64,000 nucleotides of DNA from Agelaius tricolor (taxonomy: Eukaryota > Chordata > Aves > Passeriformes > Icteridae): NCBI GenBank assembly GCA_023055355.1, contig JALJCS010000009.1:26189001-26253000 (forward strand), written 5' to 3'. The translations under genes were made by a program, and so were the position numbers. The notes beneath the pieces were generated by a model, which was not told the DNA's origin, did not search any database, and saw nothing but the letters and a program-made list of their open reading frames with translations. Below are positions 1 to 13,890 of this stretch, piece by piece (position 1 is the first letter of the stretch; each line of letters starts with the position of its first letter).

Positions 1-3000
1 TCTCTCCACCACAAGCAGGGCAGGAGGCATAGCTGTGGAGGGAGGCTGATGTCTCTGTGGCAGGGACACAGTGAGCTCCCAGACCCAGCTGTGAGAGGAG
101 GAGGCTCAGCTCTTGGGGTCCCTCTCAGCTGAGCCAATACCCGAGTGCAGGCACCAGGAGCGGGTTCTGCTTCTCCCCCAGCCGCTGAGCGAGGCTTTCT
201 GAGGCTGCCTGAACAAAAGGCAAATCGAATTTTCCCCTCCAGCAGTCTCAGCGGCAGCAGAAAGCAGGGCTGAGCTGATCTGAGCAGTGCACGGATGCTT
301 TGCTGTGGCTGCCATGGAGCCTGCAGGGCTCTCTGTCTGCCCCATCCCCAAAACCTGCTGCTGCCCCTGACTCCCCTGTTCCCCAGCAGGGAGCAAGGCG
401 TGCATTCCCAGCCACTGATTCAGCAGTGCTTTGCCTTCCCTCTGTCAAGGCCGCCTAAAATCCTCATTTTCCTTTCCTATTAGACCAGCTAGTGTGTCAC
501 CAGGTGGCAAAGGCTGCCCAGTGCAGGTGTCTGTGTCACTGTAGTGCCGGTGGAATGGCAGTGGCATTCAAACCTGGATATTAACAGAAGCCTAAGGGGT
601 GACTGGTTGTGCCCATGGGCAGTGCCAAAGCTCTGGGCACAGCTCAGCTGCACAGAGCAGCTACTGATGAGCAGCTGGGTGAGCTAAAAAGGTGTTTCTA
701 CTTTAAAATTTGATCTTACGAGCTGTCTGGGGATGAACGTAAAGAAAGTCCTACCCTACATGTGCAGAGTTTTCTGTGACAAGTGTATTCGGAGCCGCAG
801 GGACAGGATGCGCTATTTAGGGAAAGGCAGAGGCAGGCAGCACATCATGCGGGAACGTGCTATCCCCAGGCATTCCACTCAGCGGAGCGCTCACCTACAG
901 ACACGCCCCCTGAGAAACCTCTTCCCTGGTGGGTGTTTGCTTACACAGGCATTCCCCAGAGATCGTCCCTGGAGACAGTTTTAGCCTGAGAGGAGAGATG
1001 TCTTCATGGCATGTATTTTTAACAAGGCTTAAAGGTATGTGTTATTCCCATCCCCTTCCCTGCAGAATAAATATTTTGGGGCAGAGCAGTTACTGATCTG
1101 ATCTCCCCGAAATCCTGAGAGATTAGCTCAGTTGTGTGTTCTGTCACAGCCTCTTCACAGAGTCCTGCTGCCCAACCAGGAGGAAGGTGCCACGAAATGT
1201 CTGGAGGGTCTAAGCCTTCACAGCTCTCTGTTGTCATAATTATCCTTCCTACGGTGCTCCAGGGGTCGTGCAGATAACACTGATAAGAGCACTGACAGCT
1301 CCCGGGTGCAGGGTGATAGGAATGCTGTGATGCCGAGGCTGGCAGACTTCTGAGATCTGGGGACATCACCAGGGACCTGAGACAGTCCTTAGGTCCTGGC
1401 AATACTAACACCAAACCTGAACAGCTAGAGTTGGCCACTGGGCATCCAAATGATGCTGGAGCATCTTATTTACTTGTGATGGCCACCAACAGCCAAGTGC
1501 CTGTGTGAGCAAAGGCCTAACATACACAGGGTCTTGAATAGCTAATGAATTGGGATGTGGAAGATTGGGCAAAACTGTTAAAATTTCCCTTTATGAACAG
1601 AGAAGAAAACCCACATCTCCTTGTGTAAACATGCCTCGGTGGAGAATTGAACCTGTGTTTGTGAACTCCCCCCTTGCTTCAGATCAAAATGCTGGTTTGA
1701 TGATGCCTCTGTGACACCAGGATTTGTATTTTAAATGGAAATTTCTTGTCATGTGATGACAAGCACAGCAGAGACAGAAAAGGGTTCCCTGGTTCTGGGC
1801 TCTGTGATTCCCAAGCTCCACAAATAGGCAGTAAATTATTACAGTCAGTCACATTGAAGTGTGACCTTAATAGCCCTAAATGCTTCCAGTGTGTATAACA
1901 ATGTGATAGGATCATCATGTGGGTTTTGCTGGTGCAGTGCCACAGGGAAGGAAATGAAGTCAGCTACAGTTGTCTGAAGAGTGCAAACCTTGTCAGACTC
2001 ACAGATGGTAACTACAGAGTGATGAGGGGAAGCCTGAATCTTTCTTCTGTCTGTGCTTAGCACCTCTGTGAAATCACCTGAGAGGTTACATGAGAGATTG
2101 TTTGCTGTGGGGCTGATAGAAAGTGCACTGACTAAAAGCAAAGACGTGACCGTGATCTTTGTAGATGCCCACAGCCTCAGTCCAGGAGATTCTTCAGAAA
2201 AGTTTAGAAGAGCCATGAATTGTGCTCTTTCTTACAGGAAGTGCACTTTGCCTCAGAAAGTTCTTTCTTTTCTTACCTCAGCAGTGTGTTTTCTGACTGC
2301 CTCAGCTAAGCCAAGCAGTCCTTCATTTCTTTAGGAAGTGCCTATCTGCTGAGTACCCAAGATGTGCCAGGCTGCAACCCATGGATGGCAAAACCTCATA
2401 GTTCCACAGTTTTTGGTACTTGATCCTTGATTTTTGTCTTTTCTACAGAGAAAGTTGATAGACTATGGACCTGGCATGTTTAAATCTCTGATCTGGCCTG
2501 GTTACAACTGGGATCATTCACATCTCTATCCTGCGTGGAGGGACTGCTGCAAAAAATCAGAGGTAGCCAAGTCTCACCCTGAGACACTCTCAGTGTCTGC
2601 TCATGCCCTGCTGCTGCTTTACAAATGTCTCTCTTCTCTCTTGGAAAGAAATAAGTAACCAGACAACCCAGCAGCTCAGATGTGAGGGTGTGAGCTCTTG
2701 ATCAGGAGCCGTGTGTGGCAGTGGAGGAAAAACGTGGAGCTCATTCATGGAGATGCTGCGTGGAGCTGCCCTGGAAGAGCCTGTGGGCGTTTGCTGAATG
2801 CTTTGTAATTAAGCTGATTCTGGGCATGCTGATTATAATTTCAGGGAGATGTGGAACATCCTGCAAATACTTGCATAAACATCTGATTCCCAGGACACAC
2901 TCAAGCAGGCGTCTGTATGGGTGTACGGGAGGGAAGGGGAAGCAGCCTGACTAGTGAATGTTTTGAGAGCAAGAATAAATAGGTGGTGTTGCATCTGTGA

Positions 3001-3385
3001 CATTGTTTTGGTTTTTAATCCAGCGGGGAGGAACCACAGGAAATGGTACATTTATAATCTTGCCTTCTGTCTCTGTCAGCCAGAGTGAACAACTCATTAG
3101 GATGCAGATTTTGCTCTTTTTGTTCATCAAAGCAATAATGCAGAGACAAGCCAAGTGAACTTGGAAGACCATTGTTGAGCATCTCTTGTACTTTTTGCAG
3201 GAATAGCACTGATGGAGGACCACTCTGTTTTCCTAGAGCACTATCCAGGTTCTACTGTTGTCCATGGAGTCCTTGATAAAAATTTTCTTAGGACTTTAAA
3301 CTGCATGGTTTAGGACTGTGACTGCTGCAAAAAAAGTTTGACTCTGGAGAAAAGTTGTGAGAGTTGCACCTGTGCCCAACCCCAA

Positions 3386-3480
3386 AATCATAGAACCATA
3401 GAATGTTTTGGGATGGAAGGCACCTTAAAGATCATCTAGTTCCAACCCCCCTGCCATGAGCAGGGACACCTTTCTCTAGA
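3386..3480 (-). repeat. CR1 LINE 3' tail fragment
   Basis: The segment opens with two diverged copies of the CR1 terminal octamer (ATCATAGA, ACCATAGA). A body with GGGATGGAAGGCACCTTAAA and then ATCATCTAGTTCCAACC follows, reading as the reverse complement of a CR1 3' end. Only about 95 bp are kept, which fits the usual severe 5' truncation of avian CR1 copies. The minus orientation follows because CR1 sense strands end in ATTCTATG-type octamers. Boundaries are good to about 5 bp on the left and less certain on the right. Confidence 0.92.
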
Positions 3481-6400
3481 ATCCTAGAGATACTTGGCTG
3501 TAGACTTTGGTGGGGGTATATCAGTTAGACTATTAGAGCCCTGGTTTAGTACCTAACAGGTCTGGAAAATGCTCTGAGATCCCACCTGCCCTGATCTTTT
3601 GGGACATTTCATACCCCATAAAGAGTGCAATTGCACTATTTTTTACAACCTTTCTCCAAACTTCCCAGCAGGATCCTTGCTGTGCCAAGTACTGCAGACT
3701 GCATGGGGCATCCATAATCCAGCCTCTGTGCTTCTGTGCTGTCTCATGGAAGCTCTGGACTTTCCCTGTATCCTAGCATAGCATTGGTGCTGTGGTGAGG
3801 AGGGAACTAATTGCCTCCAGGCATTTTTGTCAGCCTGTGCCATTCTTACAGAGCTCTTGGCCTTGCACATTATGAAGACAGGCAGGGAGGCAGACGTGGG
3901 TGTATCTGTGTGTCAGGGTGGGGGCAGCAGCTCCAGACAGTGCTCTGCTTAATTGGTTTCCTTCCTTTCCCACTATATTAATCACCTCCCTGTGCATGCT
4001 GCCCAGGGCTCATTTCCAGTCATTTCGCAGGCCTAGTGAGAGGCCATGGAGCAGCCTAGGAGTGGATTGCTTCTCAGCAGTCCCTGGGCAGAGGCACAGG
4101 TCCCTTTTTCTGTCTCTCTGACTCCAGAGCAGCCTACTTTCCACCCAGTCCCCCTTCGATGCTCGTTAATGGAGAAGGAGGTGAGCATGAAATGGACTGC
4201 TAAAACCTATGAATATTTCAGAGGAAAAAGTCAAGGGACTCCATTAAATCCTGTTCCGTTTCTGCAAATGGAGCTGGGGGGTGGGTGTGCTGCTTAATGA
4301 GAAACTCCAGCGCCATGTGACTGCATGATGTTTCCCAAAGCCTCCCTTTTGCAGCATCCCCATAGAGTCACCAACACTGCTGCCATCCTCTCCTTTCCCA
4401 GACAAGTCAAACATCTCTGCTGTCAGCTGTGTCGCCTGCTGCCTCAGCCTGCCCCTACATACCCCCCAATATTTACCACCCAGTTGTCCTCAGCTGTACC
4501 TCTTCCCCCATCACACTCTTAGCATGAGGCACCCCCCTGAGCTGCCCAGCATCCCAATGTCCTACAGCAGCCCACCAGCTATAAGCACACTGTTTACCTT
4601 TCCAGCATTTCCAGCATCCTTCCCAGCTCACCTTCTATCTTCCCCCAGCCCCTTCCCAAGTCCCCATTCTCATCACAGCCTCCTCCAGACAGCTGCTGTC
4701 CCCCCAGCAGCAAACAGCGAGAGCAGCAGCAGCTTTCAGAGCAACAGACAGAGCCTGACAGCCCCATATGTTTCAACAGAGACAGTTCCTCCCTCTAATG
4801 GGCCCAGAGGAGCACAGCTTTCAAAGGATTCAGCGTGGAAGTGACAGCCTGGAAAGTCTTATTAATGGCCTGTGCACCAGCAAGGGCTGCAAGCAGCGCC
4901 TGCCAGCAGCCCAGAGGGCACGGCCAGGCAGAGCCAGCCCTCCCCAGCCAGCAGCACTCTGCCACAGCCCGTGCCCTGGGGCAAGCAGAACCCTTCTCTG
5001 GGCTGGTGATTGCACTTTGGCTTTTTTCTAGAGACCAGTCAGCATGTGAGGTCTTCCCAGACCATGCAGCCTGCATTGCACCCTGTTCTCCCAGCCCTGA
5101 CTGCCAAACGTGCCCTGTGGAGGGTCTGGCACCAGGCTTGGCTGTCATGCAGGAAGAAGAGCCTGGAGGAGACAACGCACAGCTGTAGGTCTTCTCTCTC
5201 CTTGCTTCTGTGAAGCAGTAGAGTCAAGGAAGCCAAAGTGACAGCATGCAGGAACTGCTCATCCTTTTGCTGGGTGCTGCCATTCAAACAGGAATTATCT
5301 TCTGGTCTTTAAGTGACTTCTTAAGAAAGTGACCTGTCATCACTCACAGAGCTGCCCCTCAGAGATATCTTCTCCAGGAACATTGGTCTTCCCCATCCAA
5401 AAGCTCAAGGTGTCTCTGCTGTTAGACATCAGCACCCCCTTAGGCCACCAGGACGTGTGGCAGTTTCTTAGCTTTCACTCTGTTTTTTCTAAATCACTCA
5501 GGTCTGCCTCAGAAGGAAAGAGACCCAAGAAGGAGAGATTCAGGACCTGGGCAAACAGAAGGAAGGAGCCACTGTACCACAGCACCCACAGTGAAATCAT
5601 CTCCTCACTTAAACAATGAGCTGCTGCACAGACAGGTGTTGAATGAGGCTTCATTGAAATTTAAGCCACAGACTGTACACAGATAAATGGCCAAGGATGG
5701 GGACATCCAGTGTAGAGGGGGAAACGGAACCCTCTCCATTAGACCTCACCTCCAGTGAGAGAAACTGTTTTCCCTCTCTGGCTCAGGGTCCTAAGGATGG
5801 CCACAAAACCCTTCAGAAGATGACTGTCTCAAGGTAAGAAAAGCATAATTATGGGCTCAGCAGAGAGAGGCCTCACCAGCAGTTATCAGTTCACCCCAAT
5901 TAACTCTTCCTCATTATGCAGCCACAGATGACCTGTACCACCCTTCCTCTCTCTCACCACAGATAATGAAGCTTCTCTCTCTCTTGGTTTAGCATCCACC
6001 CATTGCTCCTGAAATGCTAATTACATTTTACTCATAACTTGCTTAATCAACTACCATAATTAAATTAAGCAGTGCCTTTCTAGCTATATACAGCTTGTAG
6101 TTTGGGCTGTGAGCTGATGCATTTGCAGAGACCCAAGTGCTCCAGTCTGTCTGGTACAAGCTACCACCTCTCTGCAAACCCTGCCTCTCAGCCAGAGTGC
6201 TGTTCCTCTGAGACAAATGGGCTTTCACTTCCTTGCTTCTCTTATTATTGATGTTCACAGTTTAATGCCAAGCTGGAGGAAAAGTATTTCCTCTTTAATA
6301 TATAAAAGTGGCCTTTCACGGAGAAAAGTAATTTCATTTTTAATAAACAAAAGTGATCTTCGGTACAAAAGTGCATCATTTCCTTTCACTTTTTCTGCTC

Positions 6401-7810
6401 ATCTTCAACAAGGGAGTAGCCCTGTTCAGACTTGATGCCAGCTCTGTATACCAGTTAAAAGGGACAAAGTGTTGCAGATTGGGAGACTGTAAATGTCCAT
6501 TACAGAGGGCTTCATATCCCCTGCTGGGTAAAGGAAAGCAGACTTAGAAATCTGAGTGATTCTATGAGAAACAATGGTCTTTTGCCTGCAACCTCACTAG
6601 AGCAATAAAGGTGGCAAGTGTGCTGTGAAGGTGTTGGCATTGTCAAAAAACAGGAAAACCTAAAGTTCCTGTTGCTGTTTCCCCAAGGAAAGGAGGTCTT
6701 CCCCAGCCCAGAGTGGGCTAAGCCAGGGGAACACCAGAGGGATGGGAAACACTTTGCTCATTCAGAAACTGGGGGAAGTTTGCTCTTGTAGTCCATGGAT
6801 GTGGTAAGATATCCAAAGGGAGTTCACCTGGGCAAGTGGAGGAGGTTGAACACCCAAGGTTGAGTCATGGGTCCCTTTGCTGCAATTCAGGCAGAAAGTT
6901 TATTTCTTCTCGCAGTGGCATGAATATGACTCTGGAATTGTGCAGGACAAACTTTGTGTGCCTTGTTAGAAAGTCTCAGGTGGAGATTTACGTTAGGCAG
7001 AATTTTACATTCAGCTGACACACATGCCCTGGACCAACTCTTCAGCTCCTGCCCTCCCCCTCTGCTGTGCAGCAGATAAAAGAGTGCAAGGCAGCCTTGC
7101 TACCTCAAGACAACCATTTACATGGAGAGAGGTCCTTAAGTGTCCTTTCAGAGGTGTTCTGCCCCACAGAAGCAAAGCCAATCTGCCAGGGCTGATCCCT
7201 GCAATCTAGTGATGTGGCTAATTGAAACCACTTGATTTTGAATGCTTAATATTTGTTTGCACACAAGATATAGTCCACGCCTTTTTTGGAGAAGCCATGA
7301 AGCAACTGATGATTATATACAAGAATACAGACATCTAATTGTGTCATTTGTAAATTGGCACTTTGTCCAGAACCCATGTGAGGTGCTGAGGTCTGCTCTG
7401 TTTCCCAGGCAGCTCCTTGGAGCCTCATCAGGAATTTTCTGGGCCCTTGCTAAGCCAGCTGCTGTATTTCATAGATGAGTTGCAAGTGATTTCTAAACAG
7501 TGGTTGTAAAGCTTCCTGGGATGAATAGATGTGACAAAAATGCTTGATTTCAGCTCTGCTCTTGAGCTGCTGTCAGATACAGCTCAGGATTAAGTCCGAA
7601 GCCTAGCACAGCCCAGGCAACAATTCCTACTCTGTTCTTATATCATTGCATTTGGCACAAACTTGATACTGAGAGAAATAATTGGTGGGGCTTCTTGGCT
7701 GCTGAAATATATATTTCTGTCTCAAAAAAGTTCTGGTGTTTCCCAGTGAGCTACTAAAGATTTAAATCCAATGAGGAATTTGATATCTTTAGATAAGCTT
7801 GCACAAAGTT

Positions 7811-7988
7811 GCCTAACTTCTTTCCACTGAGGGTGGCAGAGCACTGGAACAGCTGCCCAGGGAGGTCATGGCTCTCCCTCTCCATCTCTGATGATATTCT
7901 GGCTTCTGTGCCACCTGCTCTAGGTGACCCTGGCTTGGTAGAGGGGTTGGCCTGGATGATCCCCAGAGGTCCAACCATTACTGGTTGG
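7811..7988 (+). repeat. CR1 LINE 3' fragment, plus strand
   Basis: The text reads TTCTTTCCACTGAGGGTGG, then a run resembling the CR1 ORF2 C-terminal end (gcactggaac agctgcccag ggaggt). It continues with TGCTCTAGGTGACCCTGGC, GGGGTTGGCCTGGATGATC and CCAGAGGTCC. These are hallmark phrases of the avian CR1 3' region in sense orientation. The final octamer repeats are missing, so the 3' terminus is either diverged or deleted. The minus-strand open frame across 7754-8149 is an antisense shadow of this element and not a gene. Confidence 0.92.
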
Positions 7989-10900
7989 TAACCCCCATTC
8001 CCATTTCTACATCCAAGCAGATTCCCTGACTCAGAACATCCCAGGCCCAGATATTGCCATGGACATTTTACAGCTTTGTGGTGCCCAAGCACAGCGTTTC
8101 TCAGTTCAGCCTTTCCCAGGCAGTTTCCAGGCAATGCCCAGACAGCCACAGGCCTTTCTTGGGTCAGAGCATCTGTGGGGATGTCTGTGTCACGTTATAT
8201 AAAAACCCAGGACTTTGGTGACCACATCATCCATCAGGCTAGTTAGATATTCTGCCTCAAGGGATATTAAGCACAATAAAAGCATACTGGCCTGTATGGC
8301 CTTTTACTTCACCATTTCAATGTAACATAGCTTTTTACCCAGACAGAATAAGTAGAAAGCATTTTTTCCACAGTAGTCAGACTTGACTGAGAAGGTCAAG
8401 GGAGAATGAAATTAGATTTTTTTGTAAAATATCTAAGCCCTACACAAGGGAGAAATTTCTGTTCCAGGAGCAAATAATTGCACACAACTACACGAATCTA
8501 TAAGTGAGAGACTTTATTTGAACCAATTTTTCAAATACAGACATCTGTATTATTCTCACTTCTCGGGAATGTTTTCTGCTCATTTTTGAAGCTTGCAACC
8601 TTAGGACAATATTCAGGACATATGTGTACATTAGATCTCTGCAGATGGACACATTCATAATGCACAAGTACAATGAGTGAGAGACTCTTTCCAGATCCTC
8701 ACACAAGAGCATCGGAAATGGGCCGCTCTAATTGTCAAGTTCTGCTCTTTTTAGCTTCCAGACACGTCACAGTTCTTGATACTCTCTAGGCTGTAGCCAC
8801 CTTCTTCAGGCCCCGATTTATTACTGTGTTACTTCAGCTGTATGCCAGTGGAACTCCTCAAAATAGGGCTTAGGTGATGCACAGGGATTTGTTTTATTTA
8901 TTGGGAACAGGCATGAGCAGAAAAACCAAGCTATCGGGTGAACAGTTCACCTGGGATTTTCTTTTGTGAGAGTAGTCTAGGTCTCAGGCTGGGATTTCTG
9001 GTTTTTTAGAAGTGACCAGTGGTTCTGGGTGTGTAATACATGAATCTTGATGTTCAGAGCATACAGGGGACCTGTGGCTTGGACCCCAGTGAGGTGTCTC
9101 TCAAGTTGGGCACTCCAGATGTGAGCCACTGGGGTCACTAGCCTGTTCTGCAAATCTCGACCTTCACCTCTTCTTCCAAGTATTGCTCAACAGAAGAATG
9201 TAGTAATAAAGCATTGTAGGTAAGAATGCAGGCTCGCACATGACCTGAGATCAACACCCTGAAAAATGGATAGAGGGTAGCGCTTTCAGGACCACCTAAA
9301 TGACTCATGATCTTCAGTTCCATTTTGGGAAATTACTGGAGAATTTCGGGCCTGAGACCCCCAAATGCGCCTCAGAGAGGACTTTGGACATCCTTCAGCA
9401 TCTGGGCCTTAGGAACTTGCATCTCTTTGAAAGCCAGTGAAATGTGTGCTCTCAAGTGCCCATGTCACTTAGGTTATTCTGAAAACTGTACCCTATATAC
9501 ATATAGGTAGATAAGGGGCAGACTTTCACAGGCACAAGTGGCAGTTAAACATGTAACTCCCATTGATTTTTTTTCCCCCTCGGGGACCTGGAAAATCCCC
9601 CCCCGAGGAGTTGAATCCTCCTCTCGCATTATTTTCACACCAGATTAACACCACTGCTTCCAGTGGAGCGACTCCTGAGTTACCCCAGTGTGAGCGAGAG
9701 GAGAACCAGTCCTGAGGTGCTCTAAATATCCAGTGAAAGTGCTAATGTGGCAATGCAGAAAAGCAGGGAATCTGAGCACAGGCCTGGAAGAGGACCCCCA
9801 GTGTCACCTGTGATGCCGCTGACCTGCAGGTGACCACCAAGCAGACTTCTTAGCCAAGAGGAACCACAAAAACATTCATTCAAACCCTTCCTTCCATCTC
9901 TGCAAACCACAGCCACTCCATTTCCTTCCTAAGACACCTATGACAAACAGCAGACCTTCAGTATGAAAACTCACAAGTGCTAGTTTGCTGTTTGGAGATC
10001 ACAGGAAAAAAGAAATAACTCCTGTGGGGAGTTTGGTATGAATTCCCTCTTCCTTTTTTTCTTCTTTCCTTTTTTTCTAAATTCCTCTCCATCACTCATG
10101 GCTATTTCTTTCATCTAGAGTAACATGTTTCCCAAGCAATGCTGTTTATGTGGTCACCACAAGTGAGCTCCTTCTGGCTAAAGCTTCTCATGGGGCTGCA
10201 TTAGGGCTTAGGATTGGAAAACACTGGGTCTGAAGGGATCTCAGCAGGATGCCCTTCCCCTCCCTTTGGAATGTGATTCACAGAAAAGCTCCTTGGCTGA
10301 TGCAACTATTGCAAGGGTTGTGGGGTTTCATCTGCTATCAGTACAGACAGTCAGAATGGCACAAGCATTGCAAAGCAGACCAAATTCATGCTTACAATCT
10401 ACTGCATTGGTGGGGAGTTTATGTTGGAATTTTTTTCACTTCTTCAATGCTTAGTCTAGTGAAATGTAGTAGTGAAATATCAAGAGCTACAGCTGGTAGG
10501 AGCATTCAGGATAGCTGTGGGTCACTAGTGTATCTTACGACAGGCACATGGAAAAAGCCCCTCTAGGACTCTGAATTTCCACTGCACTGCATGGTGAGGT
10601 CAGGCACCATATTCCCAGTGTGAGTCACTCTGACATGCCCTGCCCTTTTCTTACACAAATTAACAACCACAGGCACCTCCAGGCAAACCTATATCCTCTT
10701 CAGGGAGAGAGAATTAGATACATACTCCCTGGGGAATTCCTGTAGGTTGTTATGGCAGGAGTAGTAGAAAAGCTTCAACTACTCTGCTGATGACTCTTTG
10801 CCCCACTCTTTTCTTCTGGGACCTCCTGCTTCTTCTGCTTTCAGCTGACTTGATGTCCTGCTAGAAAAATCATTCCTCAAATACCCTTGTTCTCTTTCCA

Positions 10901-12057
10901 GTTTCCGTCCCATGCTGCATCCTTTATAGTGTTTCCTTTTAGCCTTTGAAAACCTAGCTGAAGAGGCAACTCAAGGAAATCCGAATGCTTTTCTCTGCTC
11001 TCTTCCTGTACCCTGAAGACAGCCCAGCTTCCTATACAAATCTTGTGTATTACACATTAAACCACTGCCTGCTCAAGGCAGGGTTTGTCTCTGTGCTCTC
11101 TCTCTCACGCTCTCTTTGCCCTGACTCTCTGGCAGGATCAGGACACGGTACAATAATAAAGATAGGGAGTGCTTGGTTACAGCCAGTAATTTTAAACTGG
11201 AACCAAGGGAGAGGAATTAGTATTTAAATTATTTCAGTTTGCAGTTGGTAACCACATATCCTGTTCTCTTTGTGGGGGGAAAAAACCAAAACACAAAACC
11301 CAACCCTTTGTTCTCTAAGCAACATGGCAAAGTGTGTTCTTACAAATGGTGACAAAACACGCGCGATGCCCCAACCATCAGCCAAAGGGGAGGCAACATG
11401 CGAAATACAAAGGTAAAACGTCCCTGGGGGGAGAAAGTTGCTTCATTTTTTGAGGAAGGAGGAAGGCCTGTGTCCAGGAAGACATGAGAAGTGGTTTTCT
11501 TTTCCTTATAAAGTTAAAAGTAGTAATAGCAAAGTGGAGGCAAGATGAAAACTTTGGGGTCTGAAATCAGAAGAGCGGGAAGCCGCATGGTCTTTGCAGA
11601 AACAGGCAAGAAAGAAAACCTTTTAAAAGGGTCATGACAGGAGATAAGGCCAAACAAAAAACATGGCCCCTCCTTCCTGCCTCCTCCCAAACACCTCTCC
11701 CACAAATCCTGAGAGCTGAACCTCAGTTCTCTCAACTTGGTGCTAGAGACACGGGGTGTCTGCAGTGTCTGCACTGGGCTGGACCCCTTGTGTGCTACAA
11801 ACAGCAAACATATTGTACACCTCTCCTCCCTAGGCCTCAGCCCTGTGTCCCTCAGAGCTCTCCCTCCCAACACCATCCACACCCCGCTGCTGCCGTGGCA
11901 GGCACGGGCTGGGTGGTGAGACCTGACATACGGTCCAAGCAATGCCTGATGTCTGCGCTACATTTGCTGAATTGAGGTCAGGCTGGAAGGTGTCTCAGGG
12001 TTTACCACCCATCATGACATGGGAATATTAGCATATATATCATTTATGAAGTATGAC

Positions 12058-12388
12058 ACAATACCTATCTGTCAGTCAGCCCATCTTTCTACCTATTTAG
12101 TCTGTCTAATCTACTTTAGCTATCTACGTTTCACTATCTCTATCAATCGTCTATTGCTCCATATTATCTAATTTCTTCCTGTCTCTCTCTCATCTTTTGC
12201 ACTCTAATCTTTCTTTCTCTAGCTATACTCCCCTCTCTCTCCCTATCATCCATCTATCCACTCAAAAATCTTTTCCCCCCTCATCTCTCTAATCCCTGTT
12301 TTTAAAAATCTTTGTCCAATCTATCTCCCACTCTCTCTTTCCCTCTCTTTAGAAAAAAACCCTATCTCTCTCTCTCTTATTTCTACAG
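12058..12388. repeat. Degenerate pyrimidine-rich (CT/CTAT) tract
   Basis: About 330 bp of the plus strand is dominated by C and T, with short runs such as TCTCTCTCTC, CTATCTAT-like units and CCATCTATCC interrupted by single purines. It looks like an old, decayed tetranucleotide/dinucleotide microsatellite. It lies about 1.3 kb beyond the GAP43 poly(A) signal, so transcripts reading through GAP43 would be purine-rich here. No coding potential is seen. Confidence 0.75.
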
Positions 12389-13308
12389 AATGCCAGGAAG
12401 CACATGGAAATGAATCCTGACGTGTTTTGATGGCACTTCCAGTGAGCAGTCTACGTTCAAAGTGATCATTTCTGAGGAGACACTGTTCATCTTTTCTCCC
12501 TATTTCCAACAAAGAGATGGAGAACAAAGGAGTAGGACAAGGAGTGCCAGCCAGCCCTCTGAAGGCCATGGGGCTGCCACTCCAAGAAACATCAGCCACC
12601 AAAGGACGTTGGAGCTGTCAGCATTCCCATCTTTTGGTCTTCCTGCTGTGAGGACAATTTAATCCTGGTCCTGCAGCATCACACAGCTATGCTGCAGGGT
12701 ACTCTGGCTGTCATTGCCAATGAGGCCAGGAAACCATACAGGAGCTGCTGGGAAACCACATTAAAAAAATCAGGGCAGTGAAAGAGCAGTAATTAGCTTT
12801 TATGAAAGCCCAGATATTACTAAATGTATTTTAACTGCTTTCTCTCACAGCTCATAAAGACAGCAGCAGACCCAGATGGCTGCACAAGCTCGGGATTTGG
12901 TGTCTGTCAGTGTTCCACTGGGACAGGCTGGGCGGCACCAGGGAACAGCCCCACAACCTGTGGGAAGCAGTGGCAGAGATTTAGGAGGTGGGGCTCTGCC
13001 CACAGTCATAAATGACAGCTGAAAGCCTTGCCCTCATTAGAGCTGGGTGAAACACCCTGGGTTCAGCAGGAGCAGGAATGAGGTATTTCTCAAAGTGCCA
13101 CCAACTGGCTCCTAGGCCACCAGGCCTTGTCCTGCCCGTGTGCCTATTTATTCAATAAATATTGAATAATAAATGGCCCAATTCATTATGCCAAACAGAA
13201 CAGTTTTGGGGGGTCACACTATGCTTCTCAAGGACTTCAACTCCAGCCCAATGGGATGAGCATTATCCTACTGTGGTGAGAAGATGAGGCCCTAGGGTCC
13301 AGTCTCCT

Positions 13309-13344
13309 CACAGCCCTTGGCACAGCCCTTGGCACACCCCTTGG
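13309..13344. repeat. Three tandem copies of a 12-bp unit
   Basis: CACAGCCCTTGG occurs twice in tandem, followed by CACACCCCTTGG with one substitution. It is a small local expansion in intergenic DNA about 350 bp beyond the GAP43 poly(A) signal. No function is evident. Confidence 0.9.
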
Positions 13345-13708
13345 CAGGGGTTAGACCTTGGGCATCGATCAAAGCTGGTCCCTCTACAGGCTCATACCTC
13401 CAAGGTCAGCATAGTTCCCCAAATCAGGGCCTGGAGGTCTCCTAGAGGCATGCTTTCAATGATCTTTCCTAAACCTGGTCTTGCTACTTTCATTATTTAT
13501 GTTAGTCAGTGCTAACATCTCGCTCAAAATCCAAGCCTGCTCCCCTTAAAATCCCCTCAGCAGTGCCAAGGAGAGCAGTCAGTCACTGACTTGTGGCCAA
13601 GGAGCACAGCTGGGCCACACAAGAAGTGGCCCACCAAAGACCACAGTTCAGCAGGATGTACGGCAGCATAGAAATGCGACACGGTGGTATTAATGATAAT
13701 TATTCTCA

Positions 13709-13714
13709 TTTATT
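13709..13714 (-). promoter_or_regulatory. GAP43: GAP43 poly(A) signal AATAAA
   Basis: A canonical AATAAA hexamer is present on the minus strand, inside the context ATTATAATAAATGAGAATAA. It lies about 670 nt after the stop codon, which agrees with the size of the known short GAP43 mRNA 3'UTR. Cleavage would be expected 10-30 nt further, near 13680-13700. A second AATAAA on the minus strand lies near 13150 and could serve a longer form, but nothing supports its use. Confidence 0.85.
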
Positions 13715-13890
13715 ATAATTATTGTTCAGTTTGAAAAAGGAGCCTGGAGCCAAGTATTACGCTAATTGGCACATTTTCTAGTTGTTATTTTAGTTCTGAA
13801 AACAAACTGGGGTTTAGTATTCTTTTTTGTTCATTTGTTTGTTGTGTTTGGTCTTTTGTTTGTTTTTTTTTCGTTCATTCCATCACATTG

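Larger units (their letters stand above)
1..13689. other. Intergenic DNA downstream of the GAP43 3' end
   Basis: No open frame here shows a recognisable domain, and none is flanked by convincing splice sites. Open frames are at most about 140 codons and look random. The recognisable content is a CR1 tail near 3.4 kb, a CR1 3' fragment near 7.8-8.0 kb, a pyrimidine-rich tract at 12.06-12.39 kb, and a triplicated 12-bp unit at 13309-13344. The segment 4.3-5.0 kb is C/T-rich and proline-coding on paper, but shows no gene structure. From known amniote gene order (GAP43 next to LSAMP, 3' ends facing), LSAMP would be expected beyond the left edge; no LSAMP exon was recognised in the window. That neighbour is an inference. 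Confidence 0.7.

Noticed and set aside
7754..8149. 131-codon open frame on the minus strand
   Set aside because: Its centre is the antisense of the CR1 fragment at 7811-7988.
13144..13175. Distal AATAAA on the minus strand as an alternative poly(A) site
   Set aside because: It lies in an AT-rich TATTTATTCAATAAATATTG stretch where AATAAA is expected by chance, and nothing else supports a longer 3'UTR.
1..13689. Possible LSAMP terminal exon (expected neighbour)
   Set aside because: No Ig-domain or C-terminal hydrophobic GPI-signal exon was recognised on either strand.
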